Source: Pedosphaera sp. (GTDB taxonomy: Bacteria; Verrucomicrobiota; Verrucomicrobiae; Limisphaerales; Pedosphaeraceae). Taken from it: 7,655 nt of DNA. Location of the stretch: positions 1 to 7,655 of the forward strand of contig JAQGPB010000175.1 in the NCBI GenBank assembly GCA_028293265.1, read 5' to 3'. A model generated the notes under the pieces. The model was not told the DNA's origin. It saw only the letters and a program-made list of their open reading frames with translations, and made no database searches. Positions 1 to 6,739 of the stretch are shown in pieces; position 1 is the stretch's first letter, and every line of letters starts with the position of its first letter. A program made the translations under genes and the position numbers.

Positions 1-72
1 TGGTTGAGGGTTGAGAGTGGGACAAGGGCTGATTTGGCGGGAAACTCCGCCCCGAAGTGGTTGAGGGTTGAG
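1..72. repeat. 15-base direct repeat, 57-base spacing
   Basis: TGGTTGAGGGTTGAG occurs at 1-15 and again, identically, at 58-72. Between the copies is a short imperfect GC hairpin around GGCGGGAAACTCCGCC (37-52). The window starts inside the first copy, so a longer tandem array to the left is possible but cannot be seen. Confidence 0.6.
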
Positions 73-83
73 GGGCTGGGCGA

Positions 84-98
84 CGGGCGGGACGCCCG
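84..98. repeat. REP-like GC hairpin
   Basis: CGGGCG (84-89), loop GGA, CGCCCG (93-98): a perfect six-base stem with a three-base loop, followed by CGCCAC. Short GC-rich hairpins of this kind are frequent dispersed elements in Verrucomicrobiota and Planctomycetota as I recall them. It carries no T-run on either strand, so it is not called as a terminator. Confidence 0.5.
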
Positions 99-424
99 CG
101 CCACGGCACTCCCGCCAGGCCCGCGGCCTTTACTCTGCCTTGCTCCATATTGAGCCTTCATGGAACCCACTTTACCAGAGGGGATGCTGGAAAATGAAAC
201 CTTCGGTATGTTTGACACGTTTTTTTATTTGCTTAATCTTTGTGAAAAAAAGGCGGTTGCGGCCAATGTTTGCAGGCCATCCGTGCTTTCAAAAAAACCC
301 GGGTTTTTCAGAGCCTAAAAAAATCTTTTTTCCCTACACAGAAAAAGGGTCGTTTTTCTGCATTTGGTCCCCTTTTTTGTTTGGCGGTGGTGCAAGGTAT
401 TGCGGATGAAAGGGTTTGGCGTGG

Positions 425-629
425 CTAATACCACTTCTAGTTTCAAACTGCACCATTTACCCCCGCAGATGCTGATTTTTAACTTCTTCTTTTATCTGCG
501 GTCGTCTCCGAACCTGCGGGGGAATAGTGCAGTTACGAACTGCAAATGGTATAAAGGGACAAATGGGACCTATAGGACGGATGGGGCCAATGGCGGATGG
601 GTGTAATCCAGAACCGCGGATGGTATTAG
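425..629. repeat. Nested inverted repeats in the region downstream of the transporter
   Basis: Outer arms CTAATACCA (425-433) and TGGTATTAG (621-629) are perfect nine-base complements. Inside them, the arm at 446-468 pairs with 514-534 with one mismatch and a two-base bulge, including nine continuous pairs (CCCCCGCAG with CTGCGGGGG). The right arm can instead fold on itself locally: TGCAGTT (528-534), loop ACG, AACTGCA (538-544). ACCATTT (452-458) also complements AAATGGT (544-550). The alternatives exclude each other. Function unknown; it may be a small palindromic intergenic element. Confidence 0.65.
552..596. repeat. Degenerate 9-base tandem repeat
   Basis: About five consecutive nine-base units approximate NNATGGGAC. 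The first three end exactly in GGAC at 560, 569 and 578, and later units decay (ATGGGGC, ATGGCGG). The period is a multiple of three, so any reading frame through it yields a Gly-X-Y-like peptide, which should not be read as a coding signal. It lies inside the nested inverted repeats. Confidence 0.5.
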
Positions 630-642
630 AGCCGCAATCCAA

Positions 643-1914
643 CTATTTCTGCCCTCGATATTGCACCCACAGAAAAAGCATCAGGCCAATGACCAGCAGG
701 GCACTGATGCCCCAGGTGCCGGCGTTTGCTTGATTGGGAAACGCCTGCAACGCGCCGACGCCGGCGGCCGGGCCGACGAAGATGCCCATGCCGATGGCGG
801 CTTCGTGAAATCCGCCGCGCTTGCCGCGCGATTCGCCGACATCCATCGAATAAAAAAGCGAGGAATAATAAATCAGGCCGACTGACAGGCCGAACACTGC
901 TTGCGCCGCCACGAGCATCCAGAGCTGCGTGCTGAGCGCTATGGCGATGTAGCTGCCAATCAATCCGAGAAACGCGGCGAACAGCCAGCGGAAACGATAA
1001 TGCCAGCCGGGCCAGAGCCAGAAGCAGGCGAACGCTCCCAGCCGCACCCAAAACCAGGCCGAACAAATCAGCCCGGCGTAATTCGGCGTCTAATTGAAGT
1101 GCGCCGCAAGAGTGGGAATGATGGGGATGACTCCGTAAATGGCCATGTAAGCAAAGGGGTTCGCGATCCAGGCGAGGCGCACAAAGGTCCGGGCCTTGGC
1201 AATGGGACGCGGATTCAACGGCGGCAGGCTGGCGGGTTTTTCGTCCGCGTTTACGACCGGTTGCGCGTGGGGAATTTCTGCGTGCATTTTCTGCAGGCGC
1301 GGCAGGAGGAACAGTTGTGCCACGTGCAGGCCGGCCGGCAGCCAGAACAAGGTTTCGCCGCCAAATTTATCCAGCAACGCGCCGCTGGTGAGATACGCGA
1401 GCGCGGACGCGCCGGCCCAGACCATGTTGTAAACGCCCGCGGTGCGGGAGAGTTCGCCGGGGGCCTGTTCCTGGCTGAGCAGGGATTGCAGCGTCGGCCA
1501 GGTGAAGCACATGCTCAGCGTCCAGGCGACCACGATGGCGAGTTCGAGGAGCATCATCGGATGCGAATAACCGAGGATGCGCGGGGCGAGGCCGCCGAAG
1601 GCCATCACCAGCGCCATGCCGACAAATCCAATTCGCAACGCCAGGAAATAACCGTGTTTTTTTCCAAACCGCCCGCCGTACCAGGCGGCGAACATATAAA
1701 CAAATCCGTAGAGCGCCGTAACCAGCAGATTCCTCCGGTCGCCAAAACCAAAATGCTCCTTCAGGTAGAAGAAGAGGTAATTAAAATAATATGCCGTGGC
1801 GAGGGCGTTCAGCAATTCGAGCGTGTAGTAACCCTGGTTCAGCCGACGCAGGAGCGCGCCCTTCTCCATGGTCGGGCGCGGCGCGGGGATTATTCTTTCG
1901 ATGACTTCGGCCAT
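643..1914 (-). pseudogene. Major facilitator superfamily transporter interrupted by one in-frame TAG
   Basis: The 5' part (1914-1093) gives 274 residues with about seven hydrophobic segments, an MFS motif A-like loop (GGRFGKKHG, 80-88) between TM2 and TM3, and a hydrophilic central loop (about 205-245). TAG at 1092-1090 then stops translation just after TM7. Reading on in the same frame gives TPNYAGLICSAWFWVRLGAF and four to five more helices up to a TAG at 645-643, for 423 codons in all, the normal MFS length. No frameshift is present. The context LAAHFN-stop-TPNYAGL suggests a Leu codon (TTG to TAG), but Lys, Gln, Glu, Ser, Trp or Tyr are also one base away. Substrate unknown; an importer or exporter of a small solute. 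The start is one base after the Nudix stop; Met16 is an alternative. Internal initiation at the GTG at 1047 is possible but would make only a C-terminal half. Confidence 0.8.
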
Positions 1915-1915
1915 G

Positions 1916-2374
1916 TCACGCGTTGATTTCTTCGAGGGCCTTGCGGCAATACCATTTCACGGCGTTGGACATGGCGGGTTGGAGCGTGTCCAGATCGCTG
2001 GTGGAGCACCAGCGGATGTCGTGATGTTCTTCGCCGGCGAGGGTGAGGGAACCGTTTTTTGGACGCGCCCAATAAATCATGCCGATGTGTTCATGGGTTT
2101 CGGTGATGCGATGGATGTCCAGAAAGCGCGGCGCGATCAACGCGCGGGTACCGGGTTCGGTGGTGGGCGGACGCTCGCCAAGAAGTTCGACATCGAGGCC
2201 GCTTTCCTCCTTCGCCTCGCGCAGGGCGGCGATTTCCGGGTCTTCATCCAGTTCAATATGTCCGCCGAGCGGAAGCCATTTGTTCAGCTTGCGATGGTGG
2301 ATCAAAAGGATTTTGCCGTCGTGAACGACAAAAATCGCCACGGTGAAATCAATTTTTTCATGGATGTGCGCCAT
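1916..2374 (-). CDS. Nudix hydrolase
   Basis: Protein of 152 residues, the usual size for a single-domain Nudix enzyme. The Nudix box GX5EX7REUXEEXGU is complete: Gly38, Glu44, Arg52-Glu53, Glu56-Glu57 and Gly59-Leu60, the glutamates being the Mg-binding catalytic set. The strand before it (FTVAIFVVHDGKILLIHHRKLNKWLPLGG) and the later IYWARP strand fit the alpha/beta/alpha fold. These enzymes cleave nucleoside diphosphates linked to another group; the substrate cannot be read here, though the HHRKLNKWLPLGGHIE pattern is common in MutT/NUDIX proteins of unassigned substrate. It starts about 105 bases after the receiver-kinase stop, with no clear ribosome site, and its TGA lies one base before the transporter ATG, so the two are probably cotranscribed. 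A link to the signalling block is not shown. Confidence 0.92.
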   Translation of the reverse strand: MAHIHEKIDFTVAIFVVHDGKILLIHHRKLNKWLPLGGHIELDEDPEIAALREAKEESGLDVELLGERPPTTEPGTRALIAPRFLDIHRITETHEHIGMIYWARPKNGSLTLAGEEHHDIRWCSTSDLDTLQPAMSNAVKWYCRKALEEINA

Positions 2375-2479
2375 AACAGACTAGACTTTGGCGCGATTCA
2401 GGAAGCGAGTCAATTGCGTGCGGGTCAAATTGCGGCGAGTGACGCCCCTTTTTCTCTCCCCTGCAATATTTCCCCGGTT

Positions 2480-3745
2480 CTATTGCGTGGTGATCATCTT
2501 CTCCCACAGCGCGTTGTTCAGCATCACTTTTTGCAGGAGTTCCGGGTTTTCCTCAACTGCCAGCGGTTGATTGGGATTGGTGAGCAAACGCAAACTGAAA
2601 ATCGTCCCGTGCGGTTTCGCGCTGCGGGCCTCGATGCGGCCACCATGGTGATGCACGATGAAATAGCAGGCCATCAGGCTGATGCCATATTCCTGCGGGC
2701 TGTCGCTGCGCACCACGAAGGGGTCGAACATCACGCGCAGGGCCTCCTCGGGCAACCCCGGACCGTTGTCCTGGATTTCCAGCAAAACCTCCCGCCGATG
2801 CGCGGTCGAATCGGGCGATATGCGGGCCGAGAAGTTTATCTGGCTGCCGGGCGGCAGGCTGACGAGTTCGTCCTTGAGCAACAATTCAAAGATGCGCACG
2901 AATTTCGGCAGGTCCACCATCAGGGGTGGCATGGTGTCGGGTATCTCGTTGACGACCCGCAGATTGTGCGCGTCAAGGCCGGGCTTCATCGAGGTCAGGA
3001 CCTTTGCCACCACTTCGTCCAGGCGGACCTTGTCGGTAAAATGGAACGGCGGCCGTTCTGAAGCCAGCCACAAATCCTTCAGCAGATCATTGATCTTGTC
3101 CACCTGGCCGAGCGCGTTCTGGTGATAATCCTGCCAAAAATCCTGGTTGCGCGACGTCTGGAGGTTGACACCCTCGTCCGCCAATTTGTAGGGGGTCATG
3201 TCGAGAAACGTTTTCACCGCGACCAAGGAATTGCGGATGTGATGGCTCAATCCCGCTGCGAGCAGGCCCAGGCTGACCACGCGGTCGGCCACCATCATTT
3301 GATGCAGCACCGCCGTTTTTTCCTTCAGCAACTGGTCGCGCTCCTGTTGCACCATGAAAAATTCCAGGCCCCGCTTCAGCGTGATTTCCAGTTGCGGCGG
3401 GTCCCATGGTTTGCTCACGTACCGGTATATTGCGCCGGTGTTCACGGCGGCGATGACCGCCTCCATGTCCGAATAGGCTGTTGCCAGCACGCGAACGATG
3501 TGCGGCCGCATCTGCCGCGCCTGTTCCAGCAGCCACACGCCTTTCTCGCCGGGCATCCGCTGGTCGGTCATCAAAAGCCCGATTTCATCCTTGTGGTCTT
3601 CCAGCAATTTGCGGCCCTCCTGGGCGGTCGCGGCGGTGAAAATCCAAAACTGGTCTGCAAACGCGCGGGCGAACGATTTCAGGGACTTTTCCTCGTCGTC
3701 CACGTAAAGGATGGCGAATTTTTTATAATTGGGTGCGCTGCTCAT
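2480..3745 (-). CDS. Response regulator with C-terminal histidine-kinase-like domain (PhcR-like)
   Basis: Cytoplasmic protein of 421 residues with no membrane segment. An N-terminal receiver (about 10-125) has the acidic pair Asp16/Asp17, phosphoacceptor Asp61 in LLMTDQRMPG, Thr89 and Lys112 in RYVSKPWD. A helical linker (about 126-155) joins a kinase-like region with H-box SLGLLAAGLSHHIRNSL (His168, with His169 where Glu is usual). The ATPase part keeps a G1 box (DNGPG, 326-330) and an F-box (MFDPFVV), but the N-box lacks its Asn (ELLLKDEL, Lys291 at the usual site) and the G2 box is degenerate (EYGISL, 352-357). Receiver first and kinase last is the reverse of most hybrids and is the known layout of Ralstonia PhcR. 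With the PhcB-like enzyme and membrane kinase upstream, it is probably the cognate regulator, acting by phosphotransfer or protein contact since no DNA-binding or enzymatic output domain is visible. No Shine-Dalgarno is seen; the ATG at 3745 is chosen for the receiver's length. It ends in TAG. Confidence 0.88.
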   Translation of the reverse strand: MSSAPNYKKFAILYVDDEEKSLKSFARAFADQFWIFTAATAQEGRKLLEDHKDEIGLLMTDQRMPGEKGVWLLEQARQMRPHIVRVLATAYSDMEAVIAAVNTGAIYRYVSKPWDPPQLEITLKRGLEFFMVQQERDQLLKEKTAVLHQMMVADRVVSLGLLAAGLSHHIRNSLVAVKTFLDMTPYKLADEGVNLQTSRNQDFWQDYHQNALGQVDKINDLLKDLWLASERPPFHFTDKVRLDEVVAKVLTSMKPGLDAHNLRVVNEIPDTMPPLMVDLPKFVRIFELLLKDELVSLPPGSQINFSARISPDSTAHRREVLLEIQDNGPGLPEEALRVMFDPFVVRSDSPQEYGISLMACYFIVHHHGGRIEARSAKPHGTIFSLRLLTNPNQPLAVEENPELLQKVMLNNALWEKMITTQ

Positions 3746-3770
3746 AAAAGTTTTTTGCTGGAGGAACGCC

Positions 3771-3965
3771 CGCCCTCACCCCGGCCCTCTCCCCCGAGGA
3801 GAGGGAGGGCGTATCGGCGCGCTCTGAAACCTTAATCGTTGCGGTTGCAATCCCCGCGTTGGGTTGTCTCATCATGGAATATTGCAAAAAACTGTGATGC
3901 CCTCTCCACCCGGTTGGCGGCAGATGGTTCTCCCTCTCCTGGGGGAGAGGGCTGGGGAGAGGGCG
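3771..3965. repeat. Pair of inverted REP-like palindromic elements
   Basis: Two GC-rich copies of the same element face each other in the spacer between the hybrid kinase and the receiver-kinase. The arm at 3771-3792 and the reverse complement of 3944-3965 agree at 20 of 22 bases. Each copy also folds locally with the same stem, CCCTCTCC/GGAGAGGG: 3785-3792 with 3798-3805 (5-base loop) and 3932-3939 with 3944-3951 (4-base loop). A further arm, GCCCTCTCC at 3899-3907, can pair with 3956-3964 around the second hairpin. This resembles the BIME arrangement of REP elements, and I recall similar CCCTCTCC repeats as common in Verrucomicrobiota genomes. In the transcript these stems could stall polymerase or protect the upstream message; there is no U-run to make them a classic terminator. 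Confidence 0.8.
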
Positions 3966-4015
3966 GACGTTTCTCTGACCCTCCGCCTGCCATTCGACTC
4001 GTTGCCATGCATAGT

Positions 4016-6739
4016 TCAATTGGCCTTCACTAAATTCGGTTTGTCGCCGTTCGCCTCCAGGGCGTGGCTGGGAAACTCCAGCTTGAACTCGCAATACTTG
4101 CCCTTCTCGCTGCTGACGGTGATGCGGCCATCGTATTCCTCGATGATGCGATAGCAGATCGTCAAACCGAGGCCCATGCCTTCACCGACATCCTTGGTGG
4201 TAAAAAATGGATCGAACACCTTGGCGAGTGTCGCCGCGTCCATCCCTTCGCCGTTGTCGCGCACCGTCACAATTGACCGGTCGCCTTCTTCGCGCCCTTC
4301 GATGGCAATCACCGGCTTTTCGTCCGGGGAATTCTTGCGCCGGATGGCATCAAGCGAGTTCTGGAACATGTTGACGAATACCTGCAGGAGCTTGTTACGG
4401 TTGCCGCGAATCGCAAAATGTTCCGGAAATTTCTGCTCGATCCGGACCTTGTCCTTCCATTCGGTGCTCAGGAACCGCAGCGCGGAAGTGACAATCGGCG
4501 CGACCTCGACCTCATCAATGCGCTCGGTGTCAGGGTGGGTGAAGGACTTCAAGTCCGCGACGATGTTTTTGACGCGGGAGATGCCCTCTTCGACTTCTTG
4601 GAGCACCTCGGTGTATTCGGCCTGCTGGTCGGGGGCGACGAATTTGCGCTTGTTCTGGAGCGTGAACAGGCCGGTGGTGGCGTAGTTCAGGGGATTGTTG
4701 ATTTCGTGCATGATGCCGGCGCTCATGCGGCCCAGCGACGCCATTTTCTCGGTCTGGACGAGGAGGGTTTCCGTTTCCTTGAGCTGATCAATGGTCAGGG
4801 CCAGGGTCTGGTTCTGTTTCGCGATCTTTTTCTTGGCATGATGCGCGTCAACGAGGTTCTTGACGCGCACGTGCAGTTCGGAGGTGGAAAACGGCTTGCA
4901 AAGAAAATCATTCGCCCCGGCGGAAAGCGCCGTCAATTTGGTTTCCTCGTCGGCGCGGGCGGTCAGGATGATGATGGGAATGGCCTGGGTGGAGGCTTGC
5001 TGGCGCAGTTCGCGGCAGACTTGCAAGCCGTCCTTTTCCGGCATGTTCATGTCCAGCAGGATCACGTCGGGCAGGGCTTCGGTGGCTTTTTCCACCGCCT
5101 GCTGGCCGTCCACGGCTTCGATGACCTGGTAATGCGATTCAAGCTGCGATTTCAAAAACCGCATCATGTCCGGCTCATCATCCGCCACCAACAGCCGGGA
5201 GAGACCGCCATTTTCTGAGGCTTTCAGAGGCTGAGGAGCTTCATTTGACACGATGACGGTGGGGAAAAGTTCGGCGCGACGATAAAGGCCGGCGAGCCAT
5301 TCTTCCGATTGCACACCGACCGGTTCAGCGGCAGGCGTGGCGGCGGGGGCTGATGGCGCGCCTTGCGTCGGTTGCGTTTCCACTTTGACTGGCTGGGGCA
5401 TGGCTTCGGCTTTTAGATAAGGCAGGCTCACGGAGAAAGTGGTGCCCTTGCCTTCCTGGCTTACCACGGAGACGTTGCCGCCCTGGATTTCCGTCAGTTC
5501 CTTGACCAGCGAGAGGCCGATGCCGACGCCTTGAAATTTGCGCTTGGAAGAATTGTCCGCCTGCCAGAACCGGTCGAAAACGTGCGGCAGATTTTTTTCG
5601 GAAATCCCCACGCCGGTGTCCTCCACCGTGAGCAGCACTTGTTCCCCCTGCCGTTGAACGCGCAAGGTGACCGAGCCGCCCCTGGGAGTGAATTTCAGGG
5701 CATTGAAGAGCAGGTTCAGAACGGTTTTTTCCAGCTTGTCCCGGTCCGCCAGCAAGGCCCCCAATTCCGGTTGCACGATGGTTTCCAGTTTCAAGCCCTT
5801 GGCGTCGGCCATTTGCTGGGCCGCGCTGACCAGGCCCCGCACAAAGGCGTTCATTTCCAAAGGCTCGCGTTTTACTTCCATGCGTCCGGATTCGAGGCGG
5901 ACGAGGTCGAGCAGGTCGTTGATCAATTTGAGCAGCCGCATGCCGTTGGCGTGCATGATGCCCATGAGATTGCGCGTCGGCCCGTCGAACTGCTGGGTGC
6001 GGCTGTGAATCATGGTTTCCAACGGCGATAAAAGGAGCGTCAGCGGCGTGCGCAACTCATGGCTGATGTTCGCGAAAAACCGGTTCTTGATCTGGTCGAG
6101 TTCCTTGAGCTTTTCATTGCTCTCGGCGAGCATCCCGCGGCTTTTGTCCAACTCGAACCGGAGGGAAAATTCGCGGAAACGCTGGCGGCTTTGGAAATAG
6201 GTGCCAACCACGACGATGATGTCCATGAGGCTGATGAAATAGAAATTGTTGAACAGCACTTTCGAGGATGGGAAGTGTCCGTAGATGAGGCCGGCGGCGA
6301 TGTAGATCAGCAGCACGAGAAACACGGCCACCACGCTCTCGATCAGCGTCCAATGCAACACGGCGCCGACCGCCAGCAGCACCAGGTTCAATCCGGCGTA
6401 ATAGGGCGAGGCAAAGCCTTCCTTCACCGCAATCATGCCGGCAATGAACACGACCGGCAGCACGGGGACGATGACGCCGAGCCATTTGCTGCTCCGACGG
6501 CCCAGTTCCGTGTACAGGAAAAGCCAGATGCCGGCGGCACAGGCCGAACAGATCATGCGGATGACGAAAAACGGCCCCAACAAATCATGGTAAACGAAAG
6601 AATCCAGCAGGCTGCCGGCGGGCATGAGCGTCACCACCAAGGCGCAGCCCACCTTGGTGTGGGTGATGCGTTCGCGCTCCTCGTACGTTTTGAAAGCGCC
6701 CAGAATTTCAGCATCGGCGGCTGGCGGGTTTCCATTCAT
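4016..6739 (-). CDS. Six-TM hybrid sensor kinase with HK-receiver-HK architecture (PhcS-like position)
   Basis: Membrane-bound two-component sensor, 907 residues. About six hydrophobic helices lie near 30-50, 53-76, 86-105, 114-130, 135-154 and 163-182, with no large periplasmic domain. That suits sensing a lipophilic or membrane-partitioning ligand. A short helical linker (195-218) leads to the first kinase: H-box FFANISHELRTPL with His227, N-box Asn346, G1 box DTGVGI at 374-379, F-box near 388-392 and G2 box GVGIGLS at 404-410. An Ala/Pro-rich linker (about 441-515) joins a receiver with acidic pair Asp520/Asp521, phosphoacceptor Asp563, Thr593 and Lys615. A second complete kinase follows: coiled linker 634-665, H-box MSAGIMHEINNPLNYA with His678, N-box Asn794, G1 box from Asp828, and GEGMGLGL at 852-859. 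All catalytic boxes look intact in both kinases. Start: the ATG overlaps the methyltransferase stop as ATGA, with AGGAAG eight bases upstream. It could relay phosphate to the receiver-kinase encoded downstream. Confidence 0.93.
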   Translation of the reverse strand: MNGNPPAADAEILGAFKTYEERERITHTKVGCALVVTLMPAGSLLDSFVYHDLLGPFFVIRMICSACAAGIWLFLYTELGRRSSKWLGVIVPVLPVVFIAGMIAVKEGFASPYYAGLNLVLLAVGAVLHWTLIESVVAVFLVLLIYIAAGLIYGHFPSSKVLFNNFYFISLMDIIVVVGTYFQSRQRFREFSLRFELDKSRGMLAESNEKLKELDQIKNRFFANISHELRTPLTLLLSPLETMIHSRTQQFDGPTRNLMGIMHANGMRLLKLINDLLDLVRLESGRMEVKREPLEMNAFVRGLVSAAQQMADAKGLKLETIVQPELGALLADRDKLEKTVLNLLFNALKFTPRGGSVTLRVQRQGEQVLLTVEDTGVGISEKNLPHVFDRFWQADNSSKRKFQGVGIGLSLVKELTEIQGGNVSVVSQEGKGTTFSVSLPYLKAEAMPQPVKVETQPTQGAPSAPAATPAAEPVGVQSEEWLAGLYRRAELFPTVIVSNEAPQPLKASENGGLSRLLVADDEPDMMRFLKSQLESHYQVIEAVDGQQAVEKATEALPDVILLDMNMPEKDGLQVCRELRQQASTQAIPIIILTARADEETKLTALSAGANDFLCKPFSTSELHVRVKNLVDAHHAKKKIAKQNQTLALTIDQLKETETLLVQTEKMASLGRMSAGIMHEINNPLNYATTGLFTLQNKRKFVAPDQQAEYTEVLQEVEEGISRVKNIVADLKSFTHPDTERIDEVEVAPIVTSALRFLSTEWKDKVRIEQKFPEHFAIRGNRNKLLQVFVNMFQNSLDAIRRKNSPDEKPVIAIEGREEGDRSIVTVRDNGEGMDAATLAKVFDPFFTTKDVGEGMGLGLTICYRIIEEYDGRITVSSEKGKYCEFKLEFPSHALEANGDKPNLVKAN

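Larger units (their letters stand above)
1..642. other. Intergenic region with no convincing gene
   Basis: No open frame here shows a recognisable domain or plausible composition; the longest (68-409, plus strand) runs through a REP-like hairpin and A/T runs. The stretch 215-365 is rich in A and T tracts, including a perfect 16-base palindrome AAAAACCCGGGTTTTT (293-308) and an 8-base stem CAGAAAAA/TTTTTCTG (339-346, 353-360). On the minus strand the palindrome is followed by more T residues, so it could act as a weak terminator for the transporter operon, but it lies over 300 bases past the stop and would need to open its centre to form a loop. Confidence 0.6.

Noticed and set aside
68..409. 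Plus-strand frame of 113 codons in the left intergenic region
   Set aside because: It runs through a REP-like hairpin and homopolymer tracts, has no recognisable domain and no ribosome site.
643..1047. C-terminal half of the transporter as a separate gene starting at GTG 1047
   Set aside because: It is in the same frame as the upstream part, begins in the middle of a transmembrane helix, has no ribosome site, and completes a normal-length MFS protein when joined.
1090..1092. TAG as a recoded (for example pyrrolysine) codon
   Set aside because: TAG serves as the ordinary terminal stop of two genes in this window, and a recoded residue would have no evident role in a transporter loop.
901..1926. 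Long plus-strand frame of 341 codons opposite the transporter
   Set aside because: Its composition (rich in Arg, Gly, Glu, Gln, His with no hydrophobic core pattern) is typical of an antisense shadow, while the minus strand shows clear MFS helices.
2375..2479. Promoter before the Nudix gene (TTGACT-like -35)
   Set aside because: No convincing -10 lies at suitable spacing, so I cannot support a promoter call from the sequence alone.
1868..3061. Plus-strand frame of 397 codons opposite the Nudix and receiver-kinase genes
   Set aside because: It spans two minus-strand genes with intact Nudix, receiver and kinase motifs and shows no family motif of its own.
3771..3965. CRISPR array
   Set aside because: The repeats are two inverted palindromic copies, not regularly spaced direct repeats with unique spacers.
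3723..4094. Minus-strand open frame of 123 codons covering the spacer and the end of the hybrid kinase
   Set aside because: It translates the REP-like repeats (SGERAGVRAGVPPAKNFYEQRTQL), a known type of spurious protein in genomes rich in these elements, and overlaps both real genes.
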